Below, piece by piece: positions 26,910 to 35,640 of a stretch of DNA of 64,000 nucleotides. This stretch comes from DATLWN01 sp964492895. Its GTDB lineage: Bacteria; Pseudomonadota; Zetaproteobacteria; Mariprofundales; Mariprofundaceae. Position 1 is the stretch's first letter. Each line of letters begins with the position of its first letter. A model generated the notes under the pieces. That model was not told where the DNA came from. It worked only from the letters and a program-made list of their open reading frames with translations, and did not search any database. Made by a program: the position numbers and the translations under genes. The stretch lies in NCBI GenBank assembly GCA_964492895.1, contig CAZBLR010000008.1, forward strand, positions 4,898 to 68,897, read 5' to 3'.

Positions 26910-29291
26910 TCAGATGGCGAGGTTTGAATCGATATCCGGAATATCCGCCTGAGCCCGGATCAGCTCGGCCATCTGATCTGCCGAAACGGGCTTGTTGAGA
27001 TAAAAACCCTGAAATTCATCACATGCATTCTGGCACAAAAAGTCCGCCTGTTTCTTTGTTTCCACGCCCTGGGCTACGACGGTCAGGCTCAGCGCCCTGC
27101 CCATTGCGATAATGGCTTTGGCCAAGGACTTGTCTTCGGCAACGCTGGTGAGATCATGAATGAAGGAACGGTCGATCTTGATGGTATCGAGCGGGAATTG
27201 TTTGAGCGAGGCCAGTGAGGAATAGCCGGTGCCGAAATTATCGATGGCGATCCGGATCCCGATATCCTTGATCCCGCGAAATACCCGCATGGTCTTTTCG
27301 ACATCGCGCATCAGCAGGCCTTCGGAAATTTCCAGTTCCAAAAGCTGTGCATCCATGCCTGTGTCGGCGAGTATCTTCGTCAGGTCCGTCAGCAGGCTTT
27401 CATCGAAAAACTGCCGCTCCGTCAGATTGACAGCCATCTTCAAATGGGCCAGTCCCTGATTTTGCCAGGCTACATTTTGCAGGCAGGCGGTCCTGAGCAC
27501 CCACTTGCCGATTGGTATGATCAAACCGGTTTCCTCCGCGAGCGGGATGAATCGCAACGGTGCCAACGTGCCCAACTCCGGATGCTGCCAGCGCAGCAAC
27601 GCTTCCACGCCGGTGATCAGGCCGCTGCCGACATTCCGCTTGGTTTGGTAGTAAAGCTGAAATTGATTTCGCTCAAGCGCATGCCGCAGATCCGACTCCA
27701 GTCTAAGCCGTTCAAGTGAGCTGGCGTTCAGTTTCTCGGAATAGAACTGGAAGTTGTTCTTGCCTTCCTCTTTCGCCTTGTACATCGCGATATCCGCGTT
27801 TTTGGTCAGCGTCTGCTCATCCAGACCGTCCTGTGGGTAGGTCCCGATTCCGATACTTGCCGTGACGCGATATTCCTGACCGAACAGGTCAAAGGGCCGG
27901 GCGATAGCGGAAAGAATTTTCTCGGCCACCGTTGCTGCGTATTTTTCCACATCCAGTTCAGGCAGTATGACGACAAATTCGTCACCACCCAGCCGCGCAA
28001 CGGTGTCGCTCTCGCGCAGACATGTCTTGAGCCTTGCCGCGACTTCCTGCAGCAATTGGTCGCCGGCCTCGTGTCCGAGCGTGTCGTTGATGTTTTTGAA
28101 ATGGTCCAGGTCGAGAAACAGCACGGCCAGTTGCCCGTTGCGGCGACGTGCCTGGTTGATGCTATGATCCAGCAGCTTGGTGAACAGGCTGCGATTCGGC
28201 AGCGTCGTGAGACTGTCGTGATAGGCAAGGTGTTCGACACGCGCTGCATGGGCGATATGTTCCTCGATGGCGCGCTGGCGGCTTAACGCAAGCTGATGGC
28301 TCATGCGCCACATCGCCGCAATAATCAGGATCATCACAAGGCTGCCGGCTGCCGCCCGCCACAGATAGACTTGTCTGTCCCGCCGAGCAGCGGCCAATTG
28401 TTCGTCTGCGGATAATCCGACGATCACTGCCAGGGGAAAGCCATAGATCTCGCGTATGCTGGTGTAGCGCCGCACGCCATCCCAGGGGTCGGTTTGGAGC
28501 GCGGCTTCGCTTTCCATCTCATCCGCACGATGTGTTTTCAGCGCTAAACCAGACTTGTCGTTGGCCGTGATCGTTTCCCCGCTGCGCCTGACAAGGAATG
28601 TGCCATCCTCATCGAGGATGCCGAGCACGCCATGCTGTCCAAGTTTCGAGGATTCATAGCTGCTGACGAAATAGCCCGCATCGACCGAGACCATCACAAT
28701 ACCGGCAAACTTTCCATTGACCGAATTTAGCCTGCGGCTGAACGTCAGACTCCATTCTCCTGCTTTTCGCCCAGGTTGCGGACGACTGACCGAGATGGCA
28801 TCAGCCTGGCGCTGACTCTGGAAGAAATTCCGGTCGGCAACATTGGCCCTTTCGGAGGAACTGGTGCTGGCCACGATATCGCCCCTGCTGTCCGCAATGC
28901 TGACATTGAACACCAGCGTCGGCGGCAACAGATTTCTTGTTTTCAACTTCTGCAGAACGTTCTTCGTGCTCCAGACCTCATTCGCAGATTTGACGATCTT
29001 CAGGGTCATATCGATTTCGCGCAGCGCGCGCACCACCTGTGCTTCATAAGTCGCGGCCAGTTCGTGGCTCAATGCCGCTGCGGTTTTCCCGGCCTGGGTG
29101 TGTTCGACATCGATCAGGTTCAGGGTCGCCCCCCAGATCGCAGCCAGCACGAGAATGGCGACCGCCGGAAACAGGAATGGCGATTCCATGACGCGACTAA
29201 ACCAATGAATCCGCGTCGAAGAAGCTGAAGCCCCGGTACCCTCGAAGGGTGCTTGATCGGTGGACAAGTCGTCCAATTCAGGATGTTTCAT
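26910..29291 (-). CDS. CACHE-GGDEF-EAL signalling protein with a degenerate EAL domain
   Basis: A 793-residue inner-membrane c-di-GMP protein. Membrane helices lie at about 40-60 and 311-330 and enclose a periplasmic dCACHE-type sensor domain. The GGDEF domain keeps GGDEF (435-439) and the inhibitory RxxD site (426-429), so cyclase activity is expected. The EAL domain keeps EAL (563-565), Asn622, Lys705 and Gln761, but the DDFGTG motif reads DNFGTG (Asn685) and AEGVE reads AQGVE (Gln741). Those positions bind metal or act in catalysis in studied EAL enzymes, so phosphodiesterase activity is probably lost. The start at 29291 is the first ATG of a strong domain match. Copy B of the dispersed repeat lies between it and the HD-GYP gene. 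Confidence 0.9.
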   Translation of the reverse strand: MKHPELDDLSTDQAPFEGTGASASSTRIHWFSRVMESPFLFPAVAILVLAAIWGATLNLIDVEHTQAGKTAAALSHELAATYEAQVVRALREIDMTLKIVKSANEVWSTKNVLQKLKTRNLLPPTLVFNVSIADSRGDIVASTSSSERANVADRNFFQSQRQADAISVSRPQPGRKAGEWSLTFSRRLNSVNGKFAGIVMVSVDAGYFVSSYESSKLGQHGVLGILDEDGTFLVRRSGETITANDKSGLALKTHRADEMESEAALQTDPWDGVRRYTSIREIYGFPLAVIVGLSADEQLAAARRDRQVYLWRAAAGSLVMILIIAAMWRMSHQLALSRQRAIEEHIAHAARVEHLAYHDSLTTLPNRSLFTKLLDHSINQARRRNGQLAVLFLDLDHFKNINDTLGHEAGDQLLQEVAARLKTCLRESDTVARLGGDEFVVILPELDVEKYAATVAEKILSAIARPFDLFGQEYRVTASIGIGTYPQDGLDEQTLTKNADIAMYKAKEEGKNNFQFYSEKLNASSLERLRLESDLRHALERNQFQLYYQTKRNVGSGLITGVEALLRWQHPELGTLAPLRFIPLAEETGLIIPIGKWVLRTACLQNVAWQNQGLAHLKMAVNLTERQFFDESLLTDLTKILADTGMDAQLLELEISEGLLMRDVEKTMRVFRGIKDIGIRIAIDNFGTGYSSLASLKQFPLDTIKIDRSFIHDLTSVAEDKSLAKAIIAMGRALSLTVVAQGVETKKQADFLCQNACDEFQGFYLNKPVSADQMAELIRAQADIPDIDSNLAI

Positions 29292-29375
29292 TATGGATTC
29301 TTATCTTGCGACAGCGGCCCCGGAAATCTTGATTCGAGGATTTCCGCCGGTACCGGCTTGCTGAAAAAAAGCGGG

Positions 29376-29491
29376 TTACGGTTGGCAGCAACGAAGCCCT
29401 CCACAACGCTGTGGCTTGCAAGACGAGCTTCCCAAGGATATGGCTTCCGGCGACCAGAAGCCGGCTGATGGGAGTGAGGTTGTCGCCCGTT
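29376..29491 (+). repeat. Dispersed intergenic repeat, copy B
   Basis: Same orientation as copy A at 24741-24916. Block 1 is 29376-29408 (33 identical bases); block 2 is 29423-29491 (91% identical over 69 bases). It fills almost the entire gap between the stop of the PAS-HD-GYP gene (29495) and the start of the GGDEF-EAL gene (29291). In both copies the element lies just upstream of a minus-strand gene. Confidence 0.85.
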
Positions 29492-29494
29492 TCC

Positions 29495-32400
29495 CTAGTC
29501 GGGGATGTGGTAACCCCGTTCGCGGAAGAGCCTGATACACGCGTCAACTGCAGTCGGATCATATTGCGTCCCCCGTCCGCGTTCGATTTCCGCCAAAGCC
29601 ATCTCAATACCTATTCCGGCACGATAGGGCCGGTGCGATGACATGGCCTCGACCACATCGGCCACGGCCATGATTTTCGATTCAAGCAGAATCTCCCCAT
29701 CCTTGAGTCCTTGCGGATAGCCCGAGCCATCCAGTCGTTCATGATGTTGCAGGACGATCTCCGCGATCGGCCAAGGAAACGGCACATCCTTCAGGATGTC
29801 GTATCCGTCCTGCGGGTGCGTCTGGACGAGCTGGTATTCAATGTCGCTTAGCTTGCCGGGTTTGGTGAGTATTTCCATCGGGGTGTGGATCTTTCCCAGG
29901 TCGTGAACGGTGCCGGCAAGGTGAATGCCATGGACCTGCTCTTCCGGCAAGCCCATTTCCTGCGCGATGGCCGCCGCCAGTTCGGCCACGCGCCGTTGAT
30001 GGCCGGCGGTATAGGGATCGCGCGCTTCCACGGTGTCCGCGATGGTCTGGATGGATTGTTCCAGGCTCTGTTGCAGGATCATGGCGTGTTGCTCGTGTTC
30101 CTTACGGATACGCATGGTGACAATGCCATAGGCGAGGTCGTTGGCCAGTTCCTCAAGCAAGTGGATTTCCTCATCGTCGAAGGCGCTTGCTTCAGATGCA
30201 TAGATGCACAGACCGCCGAATGTGCGCTTGCCATCGGAGAGCGGCAGGGCGATGTTAGCGACATAACCGAGTTCCACTGCGCGATCTTTAAACGGTTGGA
30301 ATGCAGGATCTAGGGCGATGTCATGGCATATCTGGGTCTTGCCGCTGCGTATGGCCTTGGCGATGGGCAATTGCCCTTGCTCACTATCGGCCAAACCAAG
30401 ATATTCGGGACAGAAATGATCGCCCTCATCACCCGACCACGCCTTGGAGGTGAGGCTACTTTCCTGGCCATCCTCGGCATAGTGGACCCCTGCCTGAACA
30501 TAGCCGCCTTGTTCCACGATGACGCTGGTGATGGTTTTCAGCAATTCATCCTCGCTCGCGGCCCGCACCAGCGCAAGATTGCCCGCCGACAGCGTTTGCA
30601 GCGCGCGGTTGGCGCGGCGCAGACTCAGTTCGCTGGCACGGCGTTCGGTGGCATCGCGAAACGCACCCAGTTGATAACGCTTGCCACCGATGTCGACAGG
30701 AGAGCTGCTGAGATCTGCATACAACACGCGCCCGTCCTTTGTTTGCATGGGCATATCCAGTACGTTGCTCCGACTGCGGTGGGTATCTTCTTCAAACCGC
30801 CTGGCGACCTCGGCGAGCGCTTCGGGCGGGTGCAGCGCCGGCAAGGCAAGGCCAACCAGCTCGCCCGGCCCGTATCCGAGCATCCGCTCCATGCTCCTGT
30901 TCGCAAACTTGACCGCATGCTCGTCGAGACTCATCACGATGATGCCATCGCGCGCGTGATCGAAGATGGTCCGAAACTTTTCCTCCGACGCTTTCAGCTC
31001 GGTCATCGCACGTTTGCGCTCGGTAATGTTGCGCACGATGTTCAGCGCATAGGGTCGGTCGAGTTCGACCAGTTTCGAACTGACTTCCACCGGGAAGGTC
31101 GAGCCATCCTTACGCTGGTGCATACTTTCGAATCTCGCAGACCCCGTTTTCCGAATCTGTTCTTCGATCATTTCCAGCCGGTCCGCGCTGAGATCCGGGG
31201 TGATGTCGGTTATCTTCATGGACAATAGTTCTTCCCGGCTATAACCCAAATCACGGCATTGCGTTTCATTGATGTCCAGAAAACGCAGGCTGACTGGGTC
31301 GAGCACTTCAATAGCATCGCTGGAATTGTCGATCAAGGTGCGAAAGAGTTGCAGCTGTTTCTCTGCCTGCTTGTTTGTGGTGATGTCAAAGATCACGCCG
31401 TCGATGTAAAGGGGTTTGTCGTCTGGACCGTAAACCGGCATGCCGTGTTCTGTCATCCAGAGCAGGTTGCCGTTTTTGTGGCGTAGCCGGTATTCCAGCG
31501 TGAATGGGCGATGTTCCTCCATCGCGTTTGTGACTTCGGTGACCACGCCGGGGCGATCCTCATCCAGTATCAACGGCTCGATCGAACATAACGTTCCGCC
31601 TGCCAGCCCTTCGCTTGTGTAGCCGGTCAGTTGAGCAACCGCTTCGTTGTAGAACTCCATCCGGCCATGCTCGCGGACATGCACGCGGTAGACCACGCCC
31701 GGCAGGTTCTGTGCCAGCGTACGGTAGGCGAGTTCGCTTTCGCGCAGTCTGGCTTCCGCCTGCTTGCGCTCGGTGATGTCGAGGCCGAAGCCGATAAGGT
31801 TTGTCCCGAGCCGTGTTTCTATCCGGTTCCCGGACAACAGGTAATCGCGAAGGCCATCCGTCAGATTCATACGTGCTTCAATCGATGCCGAGCCGGTTGC
31901 AAAGACTTGCTGTATCTTCTGGGCAACGCGTGGCTTATCCTCCTCATGAAAATATTTCAGGGGATCGGCGCCCAACATTTCTTCTGGCGACAAGCCAAGC
32001 AGTTCCGCCAGTCTCTCGTTCCATTGCACCAGGCAGCCCTGAGCATCGAGCAGGAAGAAGATGTCCGGCAGGTTATTAACCAAGCTGTCGGAGAACGTTT
32101 TTTCTTCCAGGGCAATCTGTTCGATACGCTTGCGCTCGGTGATGTCGCGCGCGTTGATGGAAACGCCGACGACCTTGCCGGCATCATCAAGGATGGGCGA
32201 TGCCTTGATCGACACCTCGACCTGGGATCCATCCTTGCGCAGCCGCACGGTGTCTTCGAGCAGCGTGCGCTTCCTTTCCCGGATAGCCGCAAGCTCTGAC
32301 TTCACTTCTTTCATGCGCTCGGGTGGAACAATAAGGGCGTCGATGGGCTGCCCGAGCGCCTTCCCGGCGGTGTAGCCGTAGAGTTTTTCGGCTGCCTTAT

Positions 32401-33019
32401 TCCAGCTTTCCACAACCCCGTCGAGCGTGGTGGAGACGATGGCGTCGTCGGACGACTCGACGATGAGCGCCAGCCGCGAGCTAGCCCTGACGGCGGCAAT
32501 CTCTTTGCTCAGGTCAGCGATGACGACGGAGATCGCCTGGCCTTTGCTTTGCGGCAGGGGAGACATGGAGAACTGGACGGGTTTCTGCGTGCCGTCGGAC
32601 GCCTGCAGCGTCAGTGTCTTACGAATAACGCCTTTCGCCCCCTGAACAAGCATCGCCTCGAACCCTTCCCGGTTCTGCTCGGCGAGCATCCCCTGCAGCG
32701 GCCGCCCGACGATCTGTCCGGGCGGCACCTTGACCCATTCGGCGAAACAGCGGTTGGCGTACAGGATGCTGCCATCCACCCCCAGCGTGACAGCCCCATC
32801 ATTCATGGCCTCGACCATGACGCGGTAGGGCTCCAGGCCACCTTTCAGGGTAAGGACGTGATCGCCTTCGGCATCGGATAAGACAAGGGCGTCAGCCTCG
32901 CCGCTGCGAATGGCGTGCAGCGTCTCTTCGACGTCGTTCAGCCGGGCGCGCAGCGCGTCGTTTTCAGCGGCGAGTTGTTTGGCTGTCGGCTTGGGTGCGG
33001 GCTTGGGTTGGTCCGGCAT
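29495..33019 (-). CDS. KaiBC-linked PAS(x6)-GAF-HD-GYP c-di-GMP phosphodiesterase
   Basis: A 1174-residue soluble sensor. The start has a short coiled coil (about 12-48) ending AIRSGEADALVL, a segment I associate with sensor proteins encoded beside kaiBC. Six PAS domains follow (about 60-175, 180-300, 305-420, 425-555, 560-670, 680-795), then a GAF domain (800-960) and an HD-GYP domain (980-1170). HD-GYP residues are intact: HQRRV, HDLGK, THP, HHERLDGSGYP and the Asp in AVADVVEAM. No membrane helix or receiver domain is seen, so input is cytoplasmic. The ATG shares one base with the kaiB stop (TGATG), implying coupled translation. Hydrolysis of c-di-GMP is expected from the family; control by KaiB/KaiC is inferred from gene order. 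Confidence 0.92.
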   Translation of the reverse strand: MPDQPKPAPKPTAKQLAAENDALRARLNDVEETLHAIRSGEADALVLSDAEGDHVLTLKGGLEPYRVMVEAMNDGAVTLGVDGSILYANRCFAEWVKVPPGQIVGRPLQGMLAEQNREGFEAMLVQGAKGVIRKTLTLQASDGTQKPVQFSMSPLPQSKGQAISVVIADLSKEIAAVRASSRLALIVESSDDAIVSTTLDGVVESWNKAAEKLYGYTAGKALGQPIDALIVPPERMKEVKSELAAIRERKRTLLEDTVRLRKDGSQVEVSIKASPILDDAGKVVGVSINARDITERKRIEQIALEEKTFSDSLVNNLPDIFFLLDAQGCLVQWNERLAELLGLSPEEMLGADPLKYFHEEDKPRVAQKIQQVFATGSASIEARMNLTDGLRDYLLSGNRIETRLGTNLIGFGLDITERKQAEARLRESELAYRTLAQNLPGVVYRVHVREHGRMEFYNEAVAQLTGYTSEGLAGGTLCSIEPLILDEDRPGVVTEVTNAMEEHRPFTLEYRLRHKNGNLLWMTEHGMPVYGPDDKPLYIDGVIFDITTNKQAEKQLQLFRTLIDNSSDAIEVLDPVSLRFLDINETQCRDLGYSREELLSMKITDITPDLSADRLEMIEEQIRKTGSARFESMHQRKDGSTFPVEVSSKLVELDRPYALNIVRNITERKRAMTELKASEEKFRTIFDHARDGIIVMSLDEHAVKFANRSMERMLGYGPGELVGLALPALHPPEALAEVARRFEEDTHRSRSNVLDMPMQTKDGRVLYADLSSSPVDIGGKRYQLGAFRDATERRASELSLRRANRALQTLSAGNLALVRAASEDELLKTITSVIVEQGGYVQAGVHYAEDGQESSLTSKAWSGDEGDHFCPEYLGLADSEQGQLPIAKAIRSGKTQICHDIALDPAFQPFKDRAVELGYVANIALPLSDGKRTFGGLCIYASEASAFDDEEIHLLEELANDLAYGIVTMRIRKEHEQHAMILQQSLEQSIQTIADTVEARDPYTAGHQRRVAELAAAIAQEMGLPEEQVHGIHLAGTVHDLGKIHTPMEILTKPGKLSDIEYQLVQTHPQDGYDILKDVPFPWPIAEIVLQHHERLDGSGYPQGLKDGEILLESKIMAVADVVEAMSSHRPYRAGIGIEMALAEIERGRGTQYDPTAVDACIRLFRERGYHIPD

Positions 33020-33360
33020 CAGTCTTTACTTCGTATATCCAGTCCCACCAGCACGCGCTCGGTGTCCGACAGGTCGCCGATGATGCGACGCAAGGGGGGA
33101 GGCAATTTCTTGATCAGTGTCGGCACGGCGACGATCTGATCACCCTGAGCAAGTTGCGGCCGCAGGTAGAGATCGATCACCTCCAGCTCATAACGCCCCT
33201 GCAGATTCTCTTCGCAGATCTTTTTGATGTTGGCGATCGCGTTCACGGATTTCGGCGACTGTCCGGCAACGTAGAGTTTCAGGATATACCGGGTCGACAC
33301 TGCCTTGCGTGGAGCTCGTTTGACTGTTGGCTGCGCGGGCCGGGTCGGTTTCGTTGTCAT
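33019..33360 (-). CDS. kaiB: Circadian clock protein KaiB
   Basis: A 113-residue KaiB with a 25-residue basic N-terminal extension compared with cyanobacterial KaiB. The core is highly conserved: YILKLYVAG, then QLAQGDQIVAVPTL and LPPPLRRIIGDLSD, with the C-terminal VLVGLD. Cyanobacterial KaiB switches fold to a thioredoxin-like form, binds KaiC and releases output kinases. The ATG overlaps the kaiC stop by 4 bases (ATGA), and the kaiB stop overlaps the next gene by one base. No kaiA is present, as expected outside cyanobacteria. Confidence 0.96.
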   Translation of the reverse strand: MTTKPTRPAQPTVKRAPRKAVSTRYILKLYVAGQSPKSVNAIANIKKICEENLQGRYELEVIDLYLRPQLAQGDQIVAVPTLIKKLPPPLRRIIGDLSDTERVLVGLDIRSKD

Positions 33361-35123
33361 GTCGAGCCTCTTCCGGATTTGTTCGGCTTCACATTCACCT
33401 TGCGGTGGACTTCCATCTCATCATGGCCTTGTTCGAGCTTCTCTTTCACAGCCTTTTCCTGGCTGATGAGATTTAACGAGGCGGCCTCCTGTACCGCAAA
33501 ATCGGCGCGCAGCTTGGCGATCTGTGCCTCCAGGGCGACGCGCTTGTTTTCCAGCTCGATTTGCCAGGCCTCTGCCTCCTGATCCTTTCTCAACCGGGCG
33601 GCTTCAATTTCCGCTTCTTTATTCAAGCGCACCGAGCCGGTCAGCCCGCCCTCATGTCCGATGTAAACATCGCGCAGTTCCACGCCGTGATCGGTGATCA
33701 GGAACTCGCGTATCTGGTTGGAGTGCGTCATGCCGCGCGATTTGAGGATATACAGGCCGCGATTGCGCTCACCGCTGATCTCGATGTCGCGTACCAGCAG
33801 CCATGTGTCGATCAGTGAGGATACAGAAACGCTGGTATGCTCGAGTACTTCGCCGCCCTTGGTCAGGCTGGTGAACACAGTGGTGATCTGGCTCGTCTTC
33901 AGGGAATCCACCAGCCGCATCAGCATCGCCTTGACTTCAGCCTTATTGTCGCCGAGGACCAGATCGCTCAACGAATCCACGATTACCACCTGCGGTTTGA
34001 TCGCATTCACCGCCTTGTGCATTTTCGTCAGATGCATCTCCAGACCCGCAGAGGTGGGGCGGTTCGCATGAATGTGCAGCAGCCCTTTCTTGATCCACGG
34101 TTGCAGGTCGATGCCGATGGAACGCATGTTGCGCCCGATCTGATCGGGGGACTCCTCGAAGGAGAAGTAGAGGACGCGCTCGCCGCGGCGGCATGCCGCT
34201 TCGGAAAAGTGTGCGGCGAGGCTGCTCTTGCCGGTGCCCGCCGTGCCGGAGACCAGCACGCTGCTACCGCGGTAGTAGCCCTTGCCGCCCAGCATCGCGT
34301 CGAGACGTGGTATGCCGGTGGAAATACGCTCGCTGGAGGCGATGTGCTTCAGGCCCAGCGAGGTGATCGGCAGCACCGAAATGCCGTCTGAGTCGATCAG
34401 AAACGGGTACTCGTTGGTGCCGTGGGTCGAGCCGCGATACTTGACCACGCGCAGATATCTGGAGGATGTCTGCGCGCTGACGCGATGATCGAGCACGATC
34501 ACGCAGTCGGAGATATATTCCTCCAGACCATTGCGCGACAGCGTATTGTCACCGCGTTCGCCGGTGATGATGGCGGTCACGCCCTTGTCCTTCAGCCAGC
34601 AAAACAGGCGGCGCAGCTCGGCGCGCAGGATGAGCGGATTGGGCAGGCCGGCGAACAGCGACTCGATGGTGTCCAGCACTACGCGCCTGGCGCCGATGGC
34701 ATCGATGGCCGCCCCCAGGCGGATGAACAGGCCTTCCAGATCGTATTCGCCGCTCTGTTCGATTTCGCTGCGCTCGATATGGACATAATCCAGCACGATC
34801 TTCTTGCGCGCGACCAGGTGGTTCAGATCGAAATCGAGCGAAGCGACATTCTCGGTCAGATCCTCGGCCGTCTCCCCAAACGCCAAGAATACGCCCGGTT
34901 CATCGTACTCGGTGGCGCCGCGCACCAGAAATTGCATGGCGAGCAGCGTCTTGCCGCAGCCCACGTCGCCGCACACCAGCGTCGGCCGGCCTCTGGGCAG
35001 GCCGCCGCCGGTGATCTCGTCCAGCCCCTGGATGCCGGTCGGTGCTTTGGGAAGTTGCGGCCTGGGTTTTGGTGCCGACCGGGGATTCGGTTCAGGTTGA
35101 GTCTTGCGGCGTGATGGGGTCAT
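33357..35123 (-). CDS. kaiC: Circadian clock ATPase KaiC
   Basis: A 588-residue double RecA-fold ATPase/autokinase. CI has Walker A GDVGCGKT (52-59); CII has GTAGTGKS (293-300). The tandem catalytic glutamates are intact in CII (323-324), but in CI the first is Gly83 followed by Glu84. By alignment to cyanobacterial KaiC, the autophosphorylation residues correspond to Thr430, Ser435 and Ser436, so all three remain hydroxyl residues. After about residue 500 the cyanobacterial A-loop/KaiA-binding tail is replaced by a ~75-residue charged coiled coil. AGGAGG lies four bases before the ATG. It is the first gene of kaiC-kaiB-HD-GYP. Either a true oscillator or an hourglass/energy sensor is possible. 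Confidence 0.96.
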   Translation of the reverse strand: MTPSRRKTQPEPNPRSAPKPRPQLPKAPTGIQGLDEITGGGLPRGRPTLVCGDVGCGKTLLAMQFLVRGATEYDEPGVFLAFGETAEDLTENVASLDFDLNHLVARKKIVLDYVHIERSEIEQSGEYDLEGLFIRLGAAIDAIGARRVVLDTIESLFAGLPNPLILRAELRRLFCWLKDKGVTAIITGERGDNTLSRNGLEEYISDCVIVLDHRVSAQTSSRYLRVVKYRGSTHGTNEYPFLIDSDGISVLPITSLGLKHIASSERISTGIPRLDAMLGGKGYYRGSSVLVSGTAGTGKSSLAAHFSEAACRRGERVLYFSFEESPDQIGRNMRSIGIDLQPWIKKGLLHIHANRPTSAGLEMHLTKMHKAVNAIKPQVVIVDSLSDLVLGDNKAEVKAMLMRLVDSLKTSQITTVFTSLTKGGEVLEHTSVSVSSLIDTWLLVRDIEISGERNRGLYILKSRGMTHSNQIREFLITDHGVELRDVYIGHEGGLTGSVRLNKEAEIEAARLRKDQEAEAWQIELENKRVALEAQIAKLRADFAVQEAASLNLISQEKAVKEKLEQGHDEMEVHRKVNVKPNKSGRGST

Positions 35124-35589
35124 ACGACCTCCTGCGAGCGGGCGTGAAACCGGAGACCGCTCCTCGTGTGCGAAGGCACTGGATCATGGTGCTTTCCCCG
35201 GCTGCCTTGAAGCTCTGGCCTACAAGTCGTTGCGACGCTTTTCAGGACCGGAAGCCGGTTGTATGCAGAGCCATGTTTGTCCACCAATCTCTCTCCCACC
35301 ACATCCTCACCACTGGGAAACAGCAGTGGCTCGTGAATAAGCAATGCCTACCTAGCCATAAGCATAGGTCAGCAGAAGAGTAAATTTTCATATTTGAGTA
35401 AAGTTTATGGGTGCGATGCATGCAAACCATGCACTTCGAACGGTGTTCTTTTCATGGTTCCGAAGCGGAGGATGATGGCGGTCAATGCAAGGGGCGGGTT
35501 CTAGCCTCGGGTGCAATTCCGGCAGGTGATTTCCGATGATGCGCGCCGACGTCGTATGGCGACAGGTTCGACCGGATATCCGAAATAAC
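35124..35589 (-). promoter_or_regulatory. Leader/promoter region of the kai operon
   Basis: About 470 non-coding bases separate kaiC from the rpsI terminator. The central part around 35375-35410 is unusually AT-rich and contains a direct repeat GAGTAAA (35378-35384 and 35396-35402, 18 bases apart). An inverted repeat TGCATG-N5-CATGCA follows at 35417-35433, and a small hairpin CCACTG/CAGTGG lies near 35313-35332. These are candidates for the kai promoter and operator; no clear sigma-70 hexamer pair stands out. Confidence 0.4.
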
Positions 35590-35618
35590 AAAAAAGGGAA
35601 GGCCGAGGCCTTCCCTTT
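35590..35618 (-). terminator. Rho-independent terminator of rplM-rpsI
   Basis: An 11-bp stem (35593-35603 with 35608-35618) with a CGAG loop, followed in the minus direction by a T-run (A-run 35590-35595 on the plus strand). It lies about 25 bases after the rpsI stop and insulates the kai operon from ribosomal protein transcription. Confidence 0.9.
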
Positions 35619-35640
35619 GGATTGTTGCGGTTCCTTGCGC

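Noticed and set aside
35240..35270. A possible third copy of the dispersed repeat upstream of kaiC
   Set aside because: Only about 14 bases around GAAGCCGGTTG resemble block 2; the rest does not align.
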